Source: Hsuehochloa calcarea (Eukaryota > Streptophyta > Magnoliopsida > Poales > Poaceae). Taken from it: 64,000 nucleotides of DNA. The notes under the pieces are model-generated. The model did not search any database. It saw only the letters and a list, made by a program, of their open reading frames with translations, and was not told the origin of the DNA. Within the stretch, counting starts at the first letter, position 1; every line of letters begins with the position of its first letter. The DNA lies in contig CM070594.1 of assembly GCA_036346395.1 (NCBI GenBank), positions 28,119,385-28,183,384 on the forward strand. Direction: 5' to 3'. Of this stretch, positions 45,475-56,820 are shown piece after piece. A program made the translations under genes and the position numbers.

Positions 45475-48400
45475 ATGATCCTCCGCATCCGCAGCCGCGA
45501 CGGCACGGATCGCATCACGGTACCGGACGCAGCCTCCGCCACGGTCGGCGACCTGCAGCGCCTCATCGCGGCGCGCGTCACCGTGCCCGTCCCGCTACAG
45601 CGACTTTCTCTCGACCCCGCCCTCCTCCTTCCCCCAGCGGCCGCCCCGCCGCGGCTGCTTTCCGACCCTGCCGCCCCGCTCGCCTCCCTGCACCTCGCCA
45701 ACGGCTCCTTCGTCTACCTCTCCTACCCGCCAGACGCACGATCCTCCCAGCCGCCGCCGCCCAAGGGCCTCTCCCCCGCCGGCTTCTTGGGCAACAAGAT
45801 GACCATGGACGACCTCATCGCGCGCCAGATCCGCGTCACCCGCCAGGAGACGCCGCTCTGCGCCGCGGCCTCCTTCGACCGCGACGCCGCCAACGCCTTC
45901 CAGCTCTACGTCGCCGAGGCGCTCGCCTTCGCCGTCAAGCGGGCGGGCTTCATGTACGGCCGCGTCGACGCCGAGACCAAGGAGGTGTTCGTCGACTTCA
46001 TCTACGAACCGCCGCAGCACGGCGCCGAGGACGTCGTCCAGCTGATGCGGGACGCCGACGAGGAGGCCCGCGTGGATGCCATCGCCGAGGGGCTCGGGAT
46101 GCGGCGGGTGGGGTTAGTGTTCACACAGGCCGTCGGGAGGAGGGCGAGTGAGACGGGCGAATACACCATGTCGAACCGGGAGGTGGTTCAGGCCGCCGAG
46201 CTGCAGGCAGAGGGCGGGATCCCTGAGTGGGTCACCGCTGTGGTGAAGCTGGAGGTGGGGGATGATGGCTCCGGGGATGTGCACTTTGAGGCGTTCCAGA
46301 TGAGTGAGATTTGTGTCAAGCTGTTTAAGGACGGTGTGCTGGAAACGGAGGTTGGGGACACTGACGATCCCCGGCTGTCCAAGATGCGGAAGGAGGTGGT
46401 GGCAGGGGGAAAGGATACTATGGAGGTGGACAATGACTTCTTCCTCGTGCCGGTCAAGATCTCTGATCACCAGGTATGCCTTTTTCTTCCATTGCATAGT
46501 TATAGACTTGTAGTTTGGTTAATTAAGTTGACTATAGAAAAGGGAAAATCTTTAGGTGAAAATAGGTGAAAATAGGACATGCACAGCTTTAAATGGATAT
46601 AGTTTGGTTGAACCAGGCGAGATGTTGGAATCTTTAGCCTTTAGGTGATCAGAGCATATAGCTATACTTTGTTTGACACTGTATTGTTGAATTTTAGTGG
46701 CAAAACTGAACCTTTTAAGTGAACCAAGTCGATGTGCGCTTGAATTGGATGCCCCGTAACTTTAGAGTTAGTGAACATAGTAGATGTACAGCATGAGCTA
46801 CATGTAAATCTGTCCAATTCAATGGAAAAATCATTACCTTTTTGTTAACTGGAGTGAATGATTTGCTTGCAGTTGGTTAATTCATGAGGTTTTTGTTTCC
46901 TGCAAAGTCAGTATGCTTCCTGTTAATTACAACATGCAATCTTAATAAAAGGCAGCTTGCGTTGCTTTGAAATGTTGAACCTAAGGCCTAAGGCAGGACC
47001 GCCCCCTAGTCTTTTCAGGGAACAGTAGTTGGGAACACTACATCAGTAAAAAAATAATGTCTCTTATTTCAGTGTGATGCTTCAAGTGATTTAAGCCAGT
47101 TCATAGAGCAGATACAGATGCGGATGAATCCATAAATGGCAGATTAGATATTTGTGCTCATTATCAACTATAGAATTGTTGTTTGGATCAGGTGTGATTA
47201 TATTTAGTTTATTTCTGAGTGGCAGAATCAAAGGTTTATATTTAGTGCTTAGGATGCAACCTGGTTAGTGGGTGAAATCCACAACGTTGGGAGTTAGTGA
47301 GGTAACAAGGATTTGTAGTTCTAGTATATTTGATGTAAAAACATTTCTTGTCCAAGGAAGAGACTGGGGGAAGGCGTCCGCCTTGCTGTATAATATCATG
47401 AATCAGCTAATTTTGGAAAGTATATAACATAAGAATAGAGGTTTTCTTTGATTGTATTATGTTAATAGGAAAAAAGCGATGGTTGTGTGCTGAGGGTGGA
47501 AGGTACGAGAGTTTATCAGCTAACAATCACAAGATAACTGCTCTGTCATGTATTGCTTTAGTACTCATCTAGAACTGTGTTAACAAAAATGTTTGAAGTG
47601 AGCCTGTAGAAAGGGAAAATTGACATCTACGACCTAGCTTTCACTAAACCTTTTCTTTTTTCTCAAATATTCTTTGGATATACATTTAGAAAAGAATACC
47701 AGAATCTCTATCTTAAGGGATCTAACTTTTAAAAGTCCAATGCGTGATTCCTTACCTTCGGTGGAAAGGAACCAAAAAGGCCAGCCAAAGGTTGCAATAT
47801 GACCTAGATGCGAATTTTTGCTTGTTCCTTTGTAGTTGTTTTCCATTTTCTGACATTATCCCTAAAAATTATGTCGTCTCCCAACTGTAATTTTTAACAA
47901 TGAAGCAAAGGATCAGAATGTTGGATTCACATGAGCTTTATGTAACGGGGAGATACCTAGTGCACAAGTGCAAAAACTTTTGGTTTAGGCATCAAATTAA
48001 CATAAAAAGTTCCAAGACATATGTAACATATCAATATATTATGTGAACTTTACTTAGCATTAATCTAAGACCTATGTAATATACCATGTCAGATTTTAGG
48101 GAGCCCAAATTTTATTAAACTTGGTAAACACTTGTAATTGGGTGTGAATTTCTTCTTTTTTGTTTGCCAACAAACTTAAAGACTTACAATTCTCACACTA
48201 CAATCAAGCAAAAAGCCTTGCTATATATTCTAACCAAGCAGTTTTGTATGGTCAGTTAATTGGACACTAAAATTCTCACAATTTTGGCATCTCTGTTTCC
48301 CAAATAAACCGCACATCTTTGTTTTTGATGAGATGCTAAACTTAGAATCAACAGGGGTTCAGCTTCCTAATCAGTCATTGTTCCATATATCCTTTTGACC

Positions 48401-49186
48401 ACATCAGAAACTAGTGGACAATAACTCGATAACTGCAAATGCGGTAGAATTGCATTGTAGTTGTGTTGGTTCCTTTGTGAATGCTGTTGGCATGGATCAT
48501 TTGTTATTTGCATGATTACTTATTTGTATTGCTTCGCAGACTACTTGTTATTGCCTATTAATTTGTTTCTTCAAGGATCCTGTTTTTTAAACATAAACAT
48601 GGACATCTCCCTCTTATTTTAATGCACCTGACTGGAAGATGATTGATGCATTAATATGGTGGTTATTGTTCTTTTAAGATTTACATCCAAGTCATTTTAC
48701 AATACTTTAATAACTAGTTGTCTCTCTGAATTACAATACTAAATTACATATTAACAATCTGGAAGCATCTGTTGGAGATATTTTTACTGTTCTGAGTGTT
48801 GGGGACATTAACATAACTCCACCCGGGGAATAGACGAAATGGTTCATTGCACCCTTTTTGTTTTAGTTGCTTATACATATCCATTTTAACCCTTTAGATG
48901 CAATAACCTTGTGTATGCTTTGTGTATACAGGGTCCACTCTCAACGGGCTTTCATATAGAGAACCGTGGAAGTCCTATACCGATGAACGCACTTAGGAGC
49001 CACCTGGAGCGTACGAAGCATCTGCCATTTGTTAAGAGGATCTCCGACTTCCACTTGCTTCTCCAGGTTGCTAGTTACCTAGATGTAAAAGCAGATGTTC
49101 CTGCCCTCGCAGCGTGTGTAAAAAAACAAAGCAAAATACCTGAGGGCTACCAGCTTCTGATCGAGTCTTTGGCTGGTCAACCATAA
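45475..49186 (+). CDS. NPL4: NPL4-like protein (Cdc48/p97 cofactor), two exons
   Basis: Npl4, with Ufd1, brings polyubiquitinated proteins to the AAA ATPase Cdc48/p97 for unfolding, for example in ER-associated degradation. Exons are 45475-46473 (333 codons) and 48932-49186 (84 codons plus stop TAA). Both splice sites are GT/AG with phase 0, joining ...KISDHQ to GPLSTGF. The 417-residue product matches the roughly 413-residue plant form. Residues 1-80 form a ubiquitin-like (UBX-like) domain beginning MILRIRSRDGTDRI. After a Pro-rich linker, KMTMDDLIARQIRVTRQE begins the NPL4 core, with CAAASFDRDAANAFQLYV, FVDFIYEPPQ, AIAEGLGMRRVGLVFTQ, EWVTAVVKLEVGDDG and VDNDFFLVPVKI. The second exon holds LPFVKRISDFHLLLQVA and PEGYQLLIESL. 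Yeast and animal zinc-finger regions are absent, as is normal in plants. The start was chosen because homologues begin with this M-x-LR-RSRDG motif; the open frame extends upstream, but as leader. The first exon is very GC-rich, as in many grass genes. The gene appears intact. Confidence 0.95.
46474..48931 (+). other. Intron of the NPL4-like gene
   Basis: The intron is 2458 bases, bounded by gtatgcc and ...tgtgtatacag. It is AT-rich, in contrast to the exon before it. No transposon or small RNA was recognised inside. The short open frames in it are not coding. Confidence 0.9.
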
Positions 49187-49519
49187 TGTGGTTTCTAAAA
49201 CTAAGGCACGTTTTATTATCGTATCATGTGTAACTTATGGATGTCTCAGGTGTGTTAAGTCTTATTTAATTCATATGCACTTACCTTTGCGCAAGCGCAA
49301 CATCTTCTTTATATGATGCTGAATCTGGTCCTATACTGACTGAAACCCAAGTCTTGAAGTGGCTTGGAGGATGCATTACCTGGAGTTGGAGCGGGAACAG
49401 CGTTGATGTTTGCATGGCATGGTGGAACCATGATAAAAAACACTCATGATATGTATCTTGTTCTGCACCCATTGCTTAGTTCAAGTACAGTTGAAGGGTA
49501 ATAATGTCCTTGTTGTGGT
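49187..49519 (+). other. 3' flank of the NPL4-like gene
   Basis: This is presumably 3' untranslated region followed by spacer. AT-rich words such as 'cttatttaattcatatg' could serve as poly(A) signals, but no canonical AATAAA was seen close to the stop. Confidence 0.4.
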
Positions 49520-49950
49520 TAGAGGTGGGCATTGGGCCGCTCGGGTCCGTCGTGCTTCGGGTCGTGTCATGCCGTGTTGGCTCGGCCCGATCACCCTGTC
49601 GTGCCGTGTTGGCCCACTTTACCTTCAGCTAGGCTTAGGCACGTCCAAAGCCTGTCGTGCTGGGGTCGTGCTATGCCAGCTCAAGCTCACCTAAGTAACT
49701 ATAGACGGTGGAGGCGGCAATGGCGGTGGCGTCACCGCCATCTTCATTCCTCTCGTGCCTGCTTCATTAAAAATCTAATTAAAATTGAATTAATTGCGTA
49801 AAAACCTGGGCATGTAAATATTTCAGAGAAAAAGTGATTTTTTCTTGATATTTATAGATACAATGTTACTACCTTGTTAAAAACCTTACACCACAGAGTG
49901 GGTTCTCCAAGTAAGGAAAAGAGTATAGTAACAACATGCGTACATACTAA
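49520..49950 (-). mobile_element. Terminal region of a hAT transposon
   Basis: TAGAGGTGGGCATTGGGCC resembles the terminal inverted repeat of plant hAT elements. It is followed by subterminal repeats of CGTGCCGTGTTGGC type (49590-49700). It lies at the C-terminal side of the transposase remnant. A matching right terminus was not found, so the element is incomplete. Confidence 0.5.
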
Positions 49951-51424
49951 CTACTCATCAATGTCGTGATCGTTCATGCGTTCGAGGTCAGCGTACGCCT
50001 GCACGATCTCAAGATCTTCTAGTTGATGCTGCTGCCGTTCTTTAGCCAATTCTCAATCCTTGGCACATGTGATTGCCTCCACCATCCTAAGCGTGAGAGA
50101 TGATCTTCTTTCTTCAATTATTCTCCCTACCATGTTGAATGTTGCTTTTGAAGAAACAGTGGACACCGGCACCAACAGCACATCCCGTGCGAAATGTGGC
50201 AGCACAGGAAATATCCACTTGTCGTTCTTCCACCACTTAAGCAAGTCTATCTTTCCACCGGAAAGATAAGGATCGATGTTTGCAAAATCATGCTCCAGGT
50301 AGTGGTTTAGCTTTGAGACAGAATTCCATAAAGGGGCTGCCTAAGACTAAGAGGACGAAGAACTAGACTTGCCCTTTAGCTTCTTCCACAAGTGGGATGT
50401 CAAGCTTTTCTTTCCTTATTACGTCTGCTGTGAGGCCTCCGATCTCGCGCTGTTGCCGAATTTGTCATGATACATGCGAAAAACACAAAAAAGCTCCTCT
50501 TTGACATGTGCGAAAGTTTTCGAGTAATCAAGACCGATGCATTCACATATTCCCTCCATACCGATCTGCAAACCTGGTAACTTTTTCGTAGGATAGAAAA
50601 TAATAGCAAAGCAATACACGTGTGAAATAGAACTGAAATATTTAATAATTTTTTCCTCCATTAGTGCGACAGCATGTCCTAAAAGGGGGTCCTCCCTAGA
50701 TTTGGCAATCTTGTGTGCAATTAACTAAATAAATTCTATAACTAAAGAAGAGGTAGGGTAATAAACACCAGATAACATTTTTGTTGCTTTATGAAAAGGT
50801 CTTAAAAACTCTAAAAATGACTAGCAATCTGCCAATCTGAATTAGTAACTACTAATTCATTATTTTTAGAGTTAGCATTGACAAAAATGGATATGACATG
50901 TTTGTACCCTTGTATTAGCATTGACAAAAATGGATATGACATGTTCGTATCCTTGTAACTTCTTTAACATGATGTATGTCGAGTTCCACCTCACCTTCAT
51001 GTCAAGACCGAATTTTTTTGGCTCCTTCCCATTGGCTACGCAGTACTCCGCGAACCTGGCAGCCACTTGTGGATAATTCATGAGGTAGCGAATGGCGTCG
51101 CAGACACTGTTCAAATATCCACCAATCGCTTGCATACCGTCTTGAATAACAAGGTTCAAGACATGGCATATGCATCTCTGATGGAGAACATAACTACCAA
51201 TATACGTCTACAATCTTGGGGTGAGGATGTTCATAGCAGTCGTGTTTTCTGATGTGTTATCAAGAGTTATAGAAGCAATCTTATTATCTATCTTAAAATC
51301 ATCAAGTACGTGTAGTATACGCTCGGCAATGGCCTCTCCAGTGTGTGATTTGTTAATTACCTTAAACTCTATGACTCTCTTATTTAGCTTGTAATGGTTG
51401 TCTAAATAATGGGCTACAACACTA
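49951..51424 (-). pseudogene. hAT-family transposase remnant
   Basis: This is a cut-and-paste transposase of the Ac/hAT superfamily, now dead. Reading on the minus strand from about 51424: a frame with HTGEAIAERILHVLDDF and ITLDNTSENTTAMNIL (RNase H-like catalytic core), an in-frame TAG, then RCICHVLNLVIQDGMQAIGG and VRWNSTYIMLKKLQGYEHVI. After a 43-base tandem duplication that shifts the frame come FLRPFHKATKMLSGVYYPTS and MEEKIIKYFSSISHVYCFAI. The C-terminal dimerisation domain (LLKWWKNDKWIFPVLPHFA, RDVLLVPVSTVSSKATFNM, RRSSLTLRMVEAITCAKD) ends near 49951. The N-terminal zinc-finger part is missing; sequence changes abruptly to C-rich DNA at about 51425. Roughly two thirds of a typical transposase remains. 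Confidence 0.85.
50872..50957. repeat. 43-base tandem duplication inside the hAT remnant
   Basis: Units 50872-50914 and 50915-50957 differ at two positions. Since 43 is not a multiple of three, the duplication shifts the transposase frame. Confidence 0.95.
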
Positions 51425-51968
51425 AGTCGCCCTCATCCCCCCATCCCTCCGTTTCTCTCTCTCCCCATCCCCATCGCCACCCTTGGGCCTCGGCCCCTCC
51501 TCCGGTCTCTCTATCTATCTTTTCCCCGCCCGTCCCCATCGCCCCATCTCTCTCTCTTTTCCCCCGTCGCCTCGCCCCTCGCCCCATCACCCCCTCCCCC
51601 GGTCGCCCCCTCGCACCATCGCCCCCATTGCCTCGCCCCTACGCTTGCCACCGTCCCTAGGTCACCCCCTCGCCTCCCTCTCTCCGACGCCCCATCGCCT
51701 CGCCCCATCACCCTCACTCGCCCCTCTCCCGCCACGACCCCGACCGGCGTGACTCGGTCCGACGCCGCTCGGCCCACGTGTTGGCCCAGCTTGGACTTTG
51801 GCTCGCCGTCACCCCGCCGTGCTCTGGCCCTCGGCGCGACATGCGATGGTAGGGCCCCACGCTGGATCGGCTTCTGGAGTGATGCCGTGTCTGACCAGCG
51901 ACGCCATGACTCGTCCTCCTCGGAGGCCTCCACCGTGTCCTCATCCTCAGGGTGCTCGTCATCGCTAG
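51425..51968. other. C-rich low-complexity segment between hAT remnant and LTR E
   Basis: The first half is CCCC/TCTC-rich. The second half is GC-rich with a CCTCCTCGGAGG-like block near 51918. Open frames occur on both strands because stop codons are rare in such sequence, with no recognisable domain. It could be exon or leader DNA of a lost gene, or part of the hAT element. Confidence 0.3.
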
Positions 51969-54900
51969 TGTTAGACCCGGATTTTCTAATCACGAATCCT
52001 ATGTGAAAATACTGTGCTATTCTCTGGATCAGTAGATAGCACTCACAGACACATTGCTGAATCAATTCATACATGGCGTAATTTAAGACATTCAATATAT
52101 TACAACTTTTAGAGTAACATAGACCACGTCGGGTCAAGTTTTACAAAAGGGCTGGGCAGGCCAAAATTGAGTACATTACATAAAGGTACGTAACTACAGC
52201 GGAACCAAAAGAGGGGTAGAGCTCATCTCTCCACATGCAAGCAACTGGGATAACTCGTATACGACGGATATTGCCCAAGGGTGTGGACAATATCTGCTAT
52301 ACGCAAGTACCGAACGAGTCCACTTAGATTGAGGCGAGATCTAGACTATAGACTAGACTACGCTTCATCGTTTCCTTGTCCGTCGACTTGAGTCTTCATA
52401 GTATGAGTAGCCCCCTTGATCCACACAATCTGGAGGGTTTGGGAGAAGAGCGAGAATGAGCATAACTTCCGTGCTCACGAGCCAACACACAAGATGCAAT
52501 AGTATACATGCATGGCTTGACAAGGAATGACCCGGGTTCTCTTATTTTGTTGGACCGAAAAGGCGACTAGAGGGGGGGGGGTGAATAGGAGCACGCTCAC
52601 TTTTTCCCAAATAATGAATTCAACACAATTTCACTCCAATAGCTATTAGGAAGCTATGAAGATCAATATACCAGTACAGCGGAAGACTAGTATTGAATCC
52701 AATTAAATCCCCTAAGCAAAATAACAAAATCAACTAAGATTACAGAATCACAAAGCACGGGCGGTCTGACCTCTGACCCACCTTGTTGGACCGATTGCGG
52801 TCGGTCGACCATTGTTATCTTGGCGGTCGGACCACTCCAAAATCGGTCTGACCGGTGCTGATAGGCGGTCTGACCGGCAGTTCGAACCGATCCAAAGCAG
52901 TAAAAAAAAATACCGATGACGAAGTTGCAATTAGGTCAAACTTTTGATTCTCAACTCCAAACTTTACGAAACTTTGCACACACCTTCTCTATGCTATTGA
53001 GGACCTATTCCAATCGAATATTATGATTATTCTTGGATAGATCCTAAACAATTGCCAATTGAATAACAGAGGGTCTAAAACCGGGCAAGAACGAAAACTT
53101 GATCCTAATGCTTGTTCGTGAGTGATTGATGATCAAGATGATTCTAGATAGATTCACACATATCACAGCAAGCTAATTTACGTGAAAGAATCAATCACAA
53201 ACTCACGGATCAAAGAAAACCCTAAAATAACGAAATTGAAAGCAAGAACGAAAAGAGACTTATCTCAAGCAAACCTTGCATAGATTAAGAACGTGATCGT
53301 TGCTGGATTACACCCACACCATCATGGATCAGTGGTCAATCCAAGATCACGAAATTCTCCTCAAACCATGAAAAGCCCTAGCCTCCACCTCAACTCCCCC
53401 TAAGCCAATTAGGGTTTGAAAACAACAAAAGAGGTGAAAAACAGCGAGAGAGAGAGGTGCAGCCCCCACCTCCTCCTATTTATAGTGGAGGCCTAGAACT
53501 CTCTAGGGTTTGACTTAATTGGGCTCCCGTTAAGGCCCACTAACAAACGGATCACACACGCACGCTTCGCAAAGCACCGTCTTTAACTTTTGACCTAAAC
53601 CGCTTCACCATGCGTCATGGATTTGCCAATAGGTCACCCTTGTCCATCTTGTGTCACGCTTGAGTCGTTGACCTCACCCAAAGATCGCCGATCGCTCGAC
53701 CTCAACTCTCCAAGTCTAGTCCCGATCCTTCTCACCGTTGACCGTCGTTGACCACCAAGCAACCTGCACAACCATAGACAAGCAAACACGAATTCGGGAA
53801 CAAGTTCTTCACAACTTGACCCATGTTAGTCAAAACATGCATCATGCAAAACATATGCCATGAAACCAATGACTTTGACCTAACAAAACACCATCGCCAC
53901 GAAGTTGGCGGACGTTTAAGTAGAAACCGGTCCGACCGCTCTATGTGAGTTTCGGACATTTCTTCCGCCGGCCGGACCGCTCCATGTGAGCCGGTCGGAC
54001 CGCCCCTAGGGACTTAGCCGAAATTCATGCCCTGAAAATCCGAAACCTTCTGGAAACTTAAATTGAATAGAACTTCTTACTGGAGACTCCAAAAATCATG
54101 AGACCAAGTGCATTGGGATCCCCTCACTTGCCTACAACACCTATTTTTGGCCTATCTCGTTTTGATCACTTTTAGGTCACAAATGGTCCGATCCACGCAC
54201 ATGGCGGGCCCGACCGATTTGGGACCTACGGACCGCCTCGTCCGTAATGCTCAAGCTTTGTCGAAGACTCGTGAAACGACAAATCGTAAACACCATTGCC
54301 AATTGTCACATCATCCTAAGATCTAGAGCATATCCCCATGATATCCACATATTTGCTAAAGCAATATTTTCAATTATCATAATTACAAATTCCTATGACT
54401 TAGCATTTTGAACAAATTGCATTTTGAACAAATTGCATTTTGTTAAAGAGAGTAAATGCAATATTAAATAACTGTAGAGGTTCCATCCATCGGAACTCTA
54501 CACATGCATCATTTTATTGGAGCTACCTCCGCTACTCCATACAGTTGAGCTCGACGGCTCAGGAACATCCAACCTCAGGCTAGATGAGCCGACCTGGTTG
54601 TATTCCTCCCACAAAGGTTTTTAAAATAGAACTAACTCAAGTTAAGATCCCATGTTCGTCTTTGACCGTAGGCATGGCTGTTTAAACAGTTTAGACTCTG
54701 CAGAGGTTGTACATTGTACCCCACAAGAGATAAGCATACTCGTTACGCCACATGATTCCTTAGTCATGTAGTTGAGCTATCGTCACAATAACTTTTCGAA
54801 CTACTTCGTCCCTTCCGTCATCTCACCAATATGGACCACTCCCATAAGTTGTGTGGGATGTTCACCACAACAACTAGCGCAGCTGGCAACTTCACCCTAC

Positions 54901-56820
54901 CACGGTGTCCCTTTCAAGTCGAAACACATCATGCCGCTTGCACACTTCCACACACCAACTTATGGGATGACATTCAGAGTTTAATAATTTTACTAAGCCA
55001 AATTGCACTTTTCAAACTTGCGGTTGTACTTGTTTTACACAGGTGGTCATGACAAGATTAAGTCCTTAATCCATCTAGGTGGTTCATACCACCTATCAAT
55101 CACACTCGTGCACAACGACACCCACCACTCTTTCCATCCGCCCAGATGTGGTACTAGTAGGTTGTTTAGAGTTTTGGGGAAGGGGAAGCCAATTATCACA
55201 ACACGCCAGTCGTTTACATCCAGTGACCGCCTAAAACCACTTTCATGATTAAAAGATGATGACCAGGACATTTATTGTCCCGGTACTTAAGCAAGACTAG
55301 TATGCCGCTTAAGTACAACCTATACTAGTATTTACCACATATTTACTAGGGTGACATGGAATGATGGATTCAATTTATCAAAGGATGGATAATACTTAAT
55401 TAATCATCAAATGAGTGCTTAACTACCTTAAGCTTTAACATACATTTGATTACAGAATTAAAGCATGCAATTTTCATATTTTAAATAAATATAATTTGCA
55501 TAAAATGTAGTCTCAAAATGATCAAAGTATTGACTCGCCTTGGTTAAAGGCAGTAGGGTCTTAGTACTCCTGAGCTTGATCGAAGTGGAGGTCTCGCGCG
55601 TCTTCGAACCCTAATTGGACGATAGTACCGGAAAAAGGCACAACAGCAGAGAGAGCAAATAAATATAAAACCAATAACAAATGAACTCCAAATTGAACAA
55701 GACCAGTAAGATCTTGAATTTAGAAAATTATAGGAACAAGTTTCATAATTTTTGGAGTTATAACGAAGAAGATATGAGTTTTTGAAGCTTTTCAAATGAA
55801 TTTTTAATTGAAATTTTTTTTAGAAAAATCGGAGCACTCCCGTGCTGACACGTGGCACCCGAATAGGGCTCGGTCCACCGCACAGTGTGTGGACCGAGTC
55901 CATGCGCACCGACACACGGGTCCACGGCACATCGCCCGATGGGGCCCACCTGTGAGCCGCACGAGGCACTGTAGTCGGGGGCGCCCTCCTGTCAGTCGAG
56001 CGCGCGGGGGTTAAGAGGCGACGGCGACACACGGGCGCGACGCCTCATGTTCTCCGTCGCGCAGAGAAAACAAGGGGGGAGAGGGGGAAGGGGAGGCGAG
56101 GGGGCGCACGACGGTGGCGGCGCGGGAAGGAGGAAGGGGAGGGAGCGGGCGGCGCCAGGAGCGAGGCCGGAGGCGGAGGCGAAGCCAGTGGAGGTGACGG
56201 CGGCTCGGCGAGGCGGTGAGAAGAAGACGGGGGCGTCAGCGACGGCAACGATGACGACTACAACGACGAAGACGAGCGGAGGAGGCGGGGTGTGGAGGTG
56301 GAGAAGTGGAGGGGGCGCGCGGGGCTTAAATAGCCGAGGGGGGGAGAAAGCCAGGCGCGGCGCGGGAGGAGGCGACCGGGAGCGGTAGGGGAGGAGCCAA
56401 GGGGGCCAGCGATGGCCAAAGCCGGAGCGCGAGCACTCGGCAAGGGGGACAGGAGAAGGGGGCGGGTGGCGTGCGGTGGAGTGGCGACAGCGAGGGCAGC
56501 GCGGGTCGACAGGGATGGCAGAGCGCGTGGCGCGAGGAAGGAGGGCACGCGCGACACGGGCGGCGGCGGCTGGCGTAGGCATCGCAGAGGAGACGGTCGG
56601 CCGAGCGGCGCGGCGGAGGAGGCGGACGCAAGTCAGTAGGCACGGGCGCGGGAGCGTCAGAGGGGGAGCAGAGAGGGCTCAAGAGGGGGAGTGGGCCGGG
56701 CCGGTGAGAACTAGGCCGAGACGGAGCCCAGGCCCAGGTAAGATTGAATTCAAAATTTTGATTTGAAATTTTGAAACCAAAAATCCAAATGCTTCCTTTT
56801 ACAAATTTGAGAATGTTACA
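51969..56820 (-). mobile_element. 3' LTR of element E, about 3.05 kb net
   Basis: The right end is the reverse complement of a TGTAACATTCTC start and lies directly beside the polypurine tract of E. The left end TGTTAGACCCGG is the reverse complement of a ...CCGGGTCTAACA terminus. Subtracting the 1.8-kb insertion at 52548-54349 leaves about 3.05 kb, the same size as LTRs B and D. The 55990-56740 part is GC-rich with no conserved frame, like the GC-rich block of the array LTRs. Confidence 0.75.
52548..54349 (-). mobile_element. Solo LTR, 1.7-kb family, copy 2 (X2)
   Basis: It runs from TGTTGGACC to TATCCACA, 1802 bases, with a perfect TATTT duplication at 52543-52547 and 54350-54354. It is homologous over its whole length to 26918-28647. 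A run of nine G near the left end is longer than in copy 1. A minus-strand TATA-like box (ctataaatag) lies at 53477-53486. Confidence 0.9.

Noticed and set aside
45102..46151. 349-codon alternative frame over the NPL4-like first exon, plus long minus-strand frames
   Set aside because: Arg/Pro-rich translation is a GC-content shadow of the real exon; the homologous protein lies in the other frame.
49520..51968. A complete hAT element with both terminal repeats
   Set aside because: Only the left terminal-like sequence is visible; the shared CGTGTTGGCCCA words near 49605 and 51776 are in direct, not inverted, orientation.
51511..52137. 208-codon minus-strand frame
   Set aside because: Low-complexity C-rich DNA running into LTR E; no recognisable domain and no plausible gene structure.
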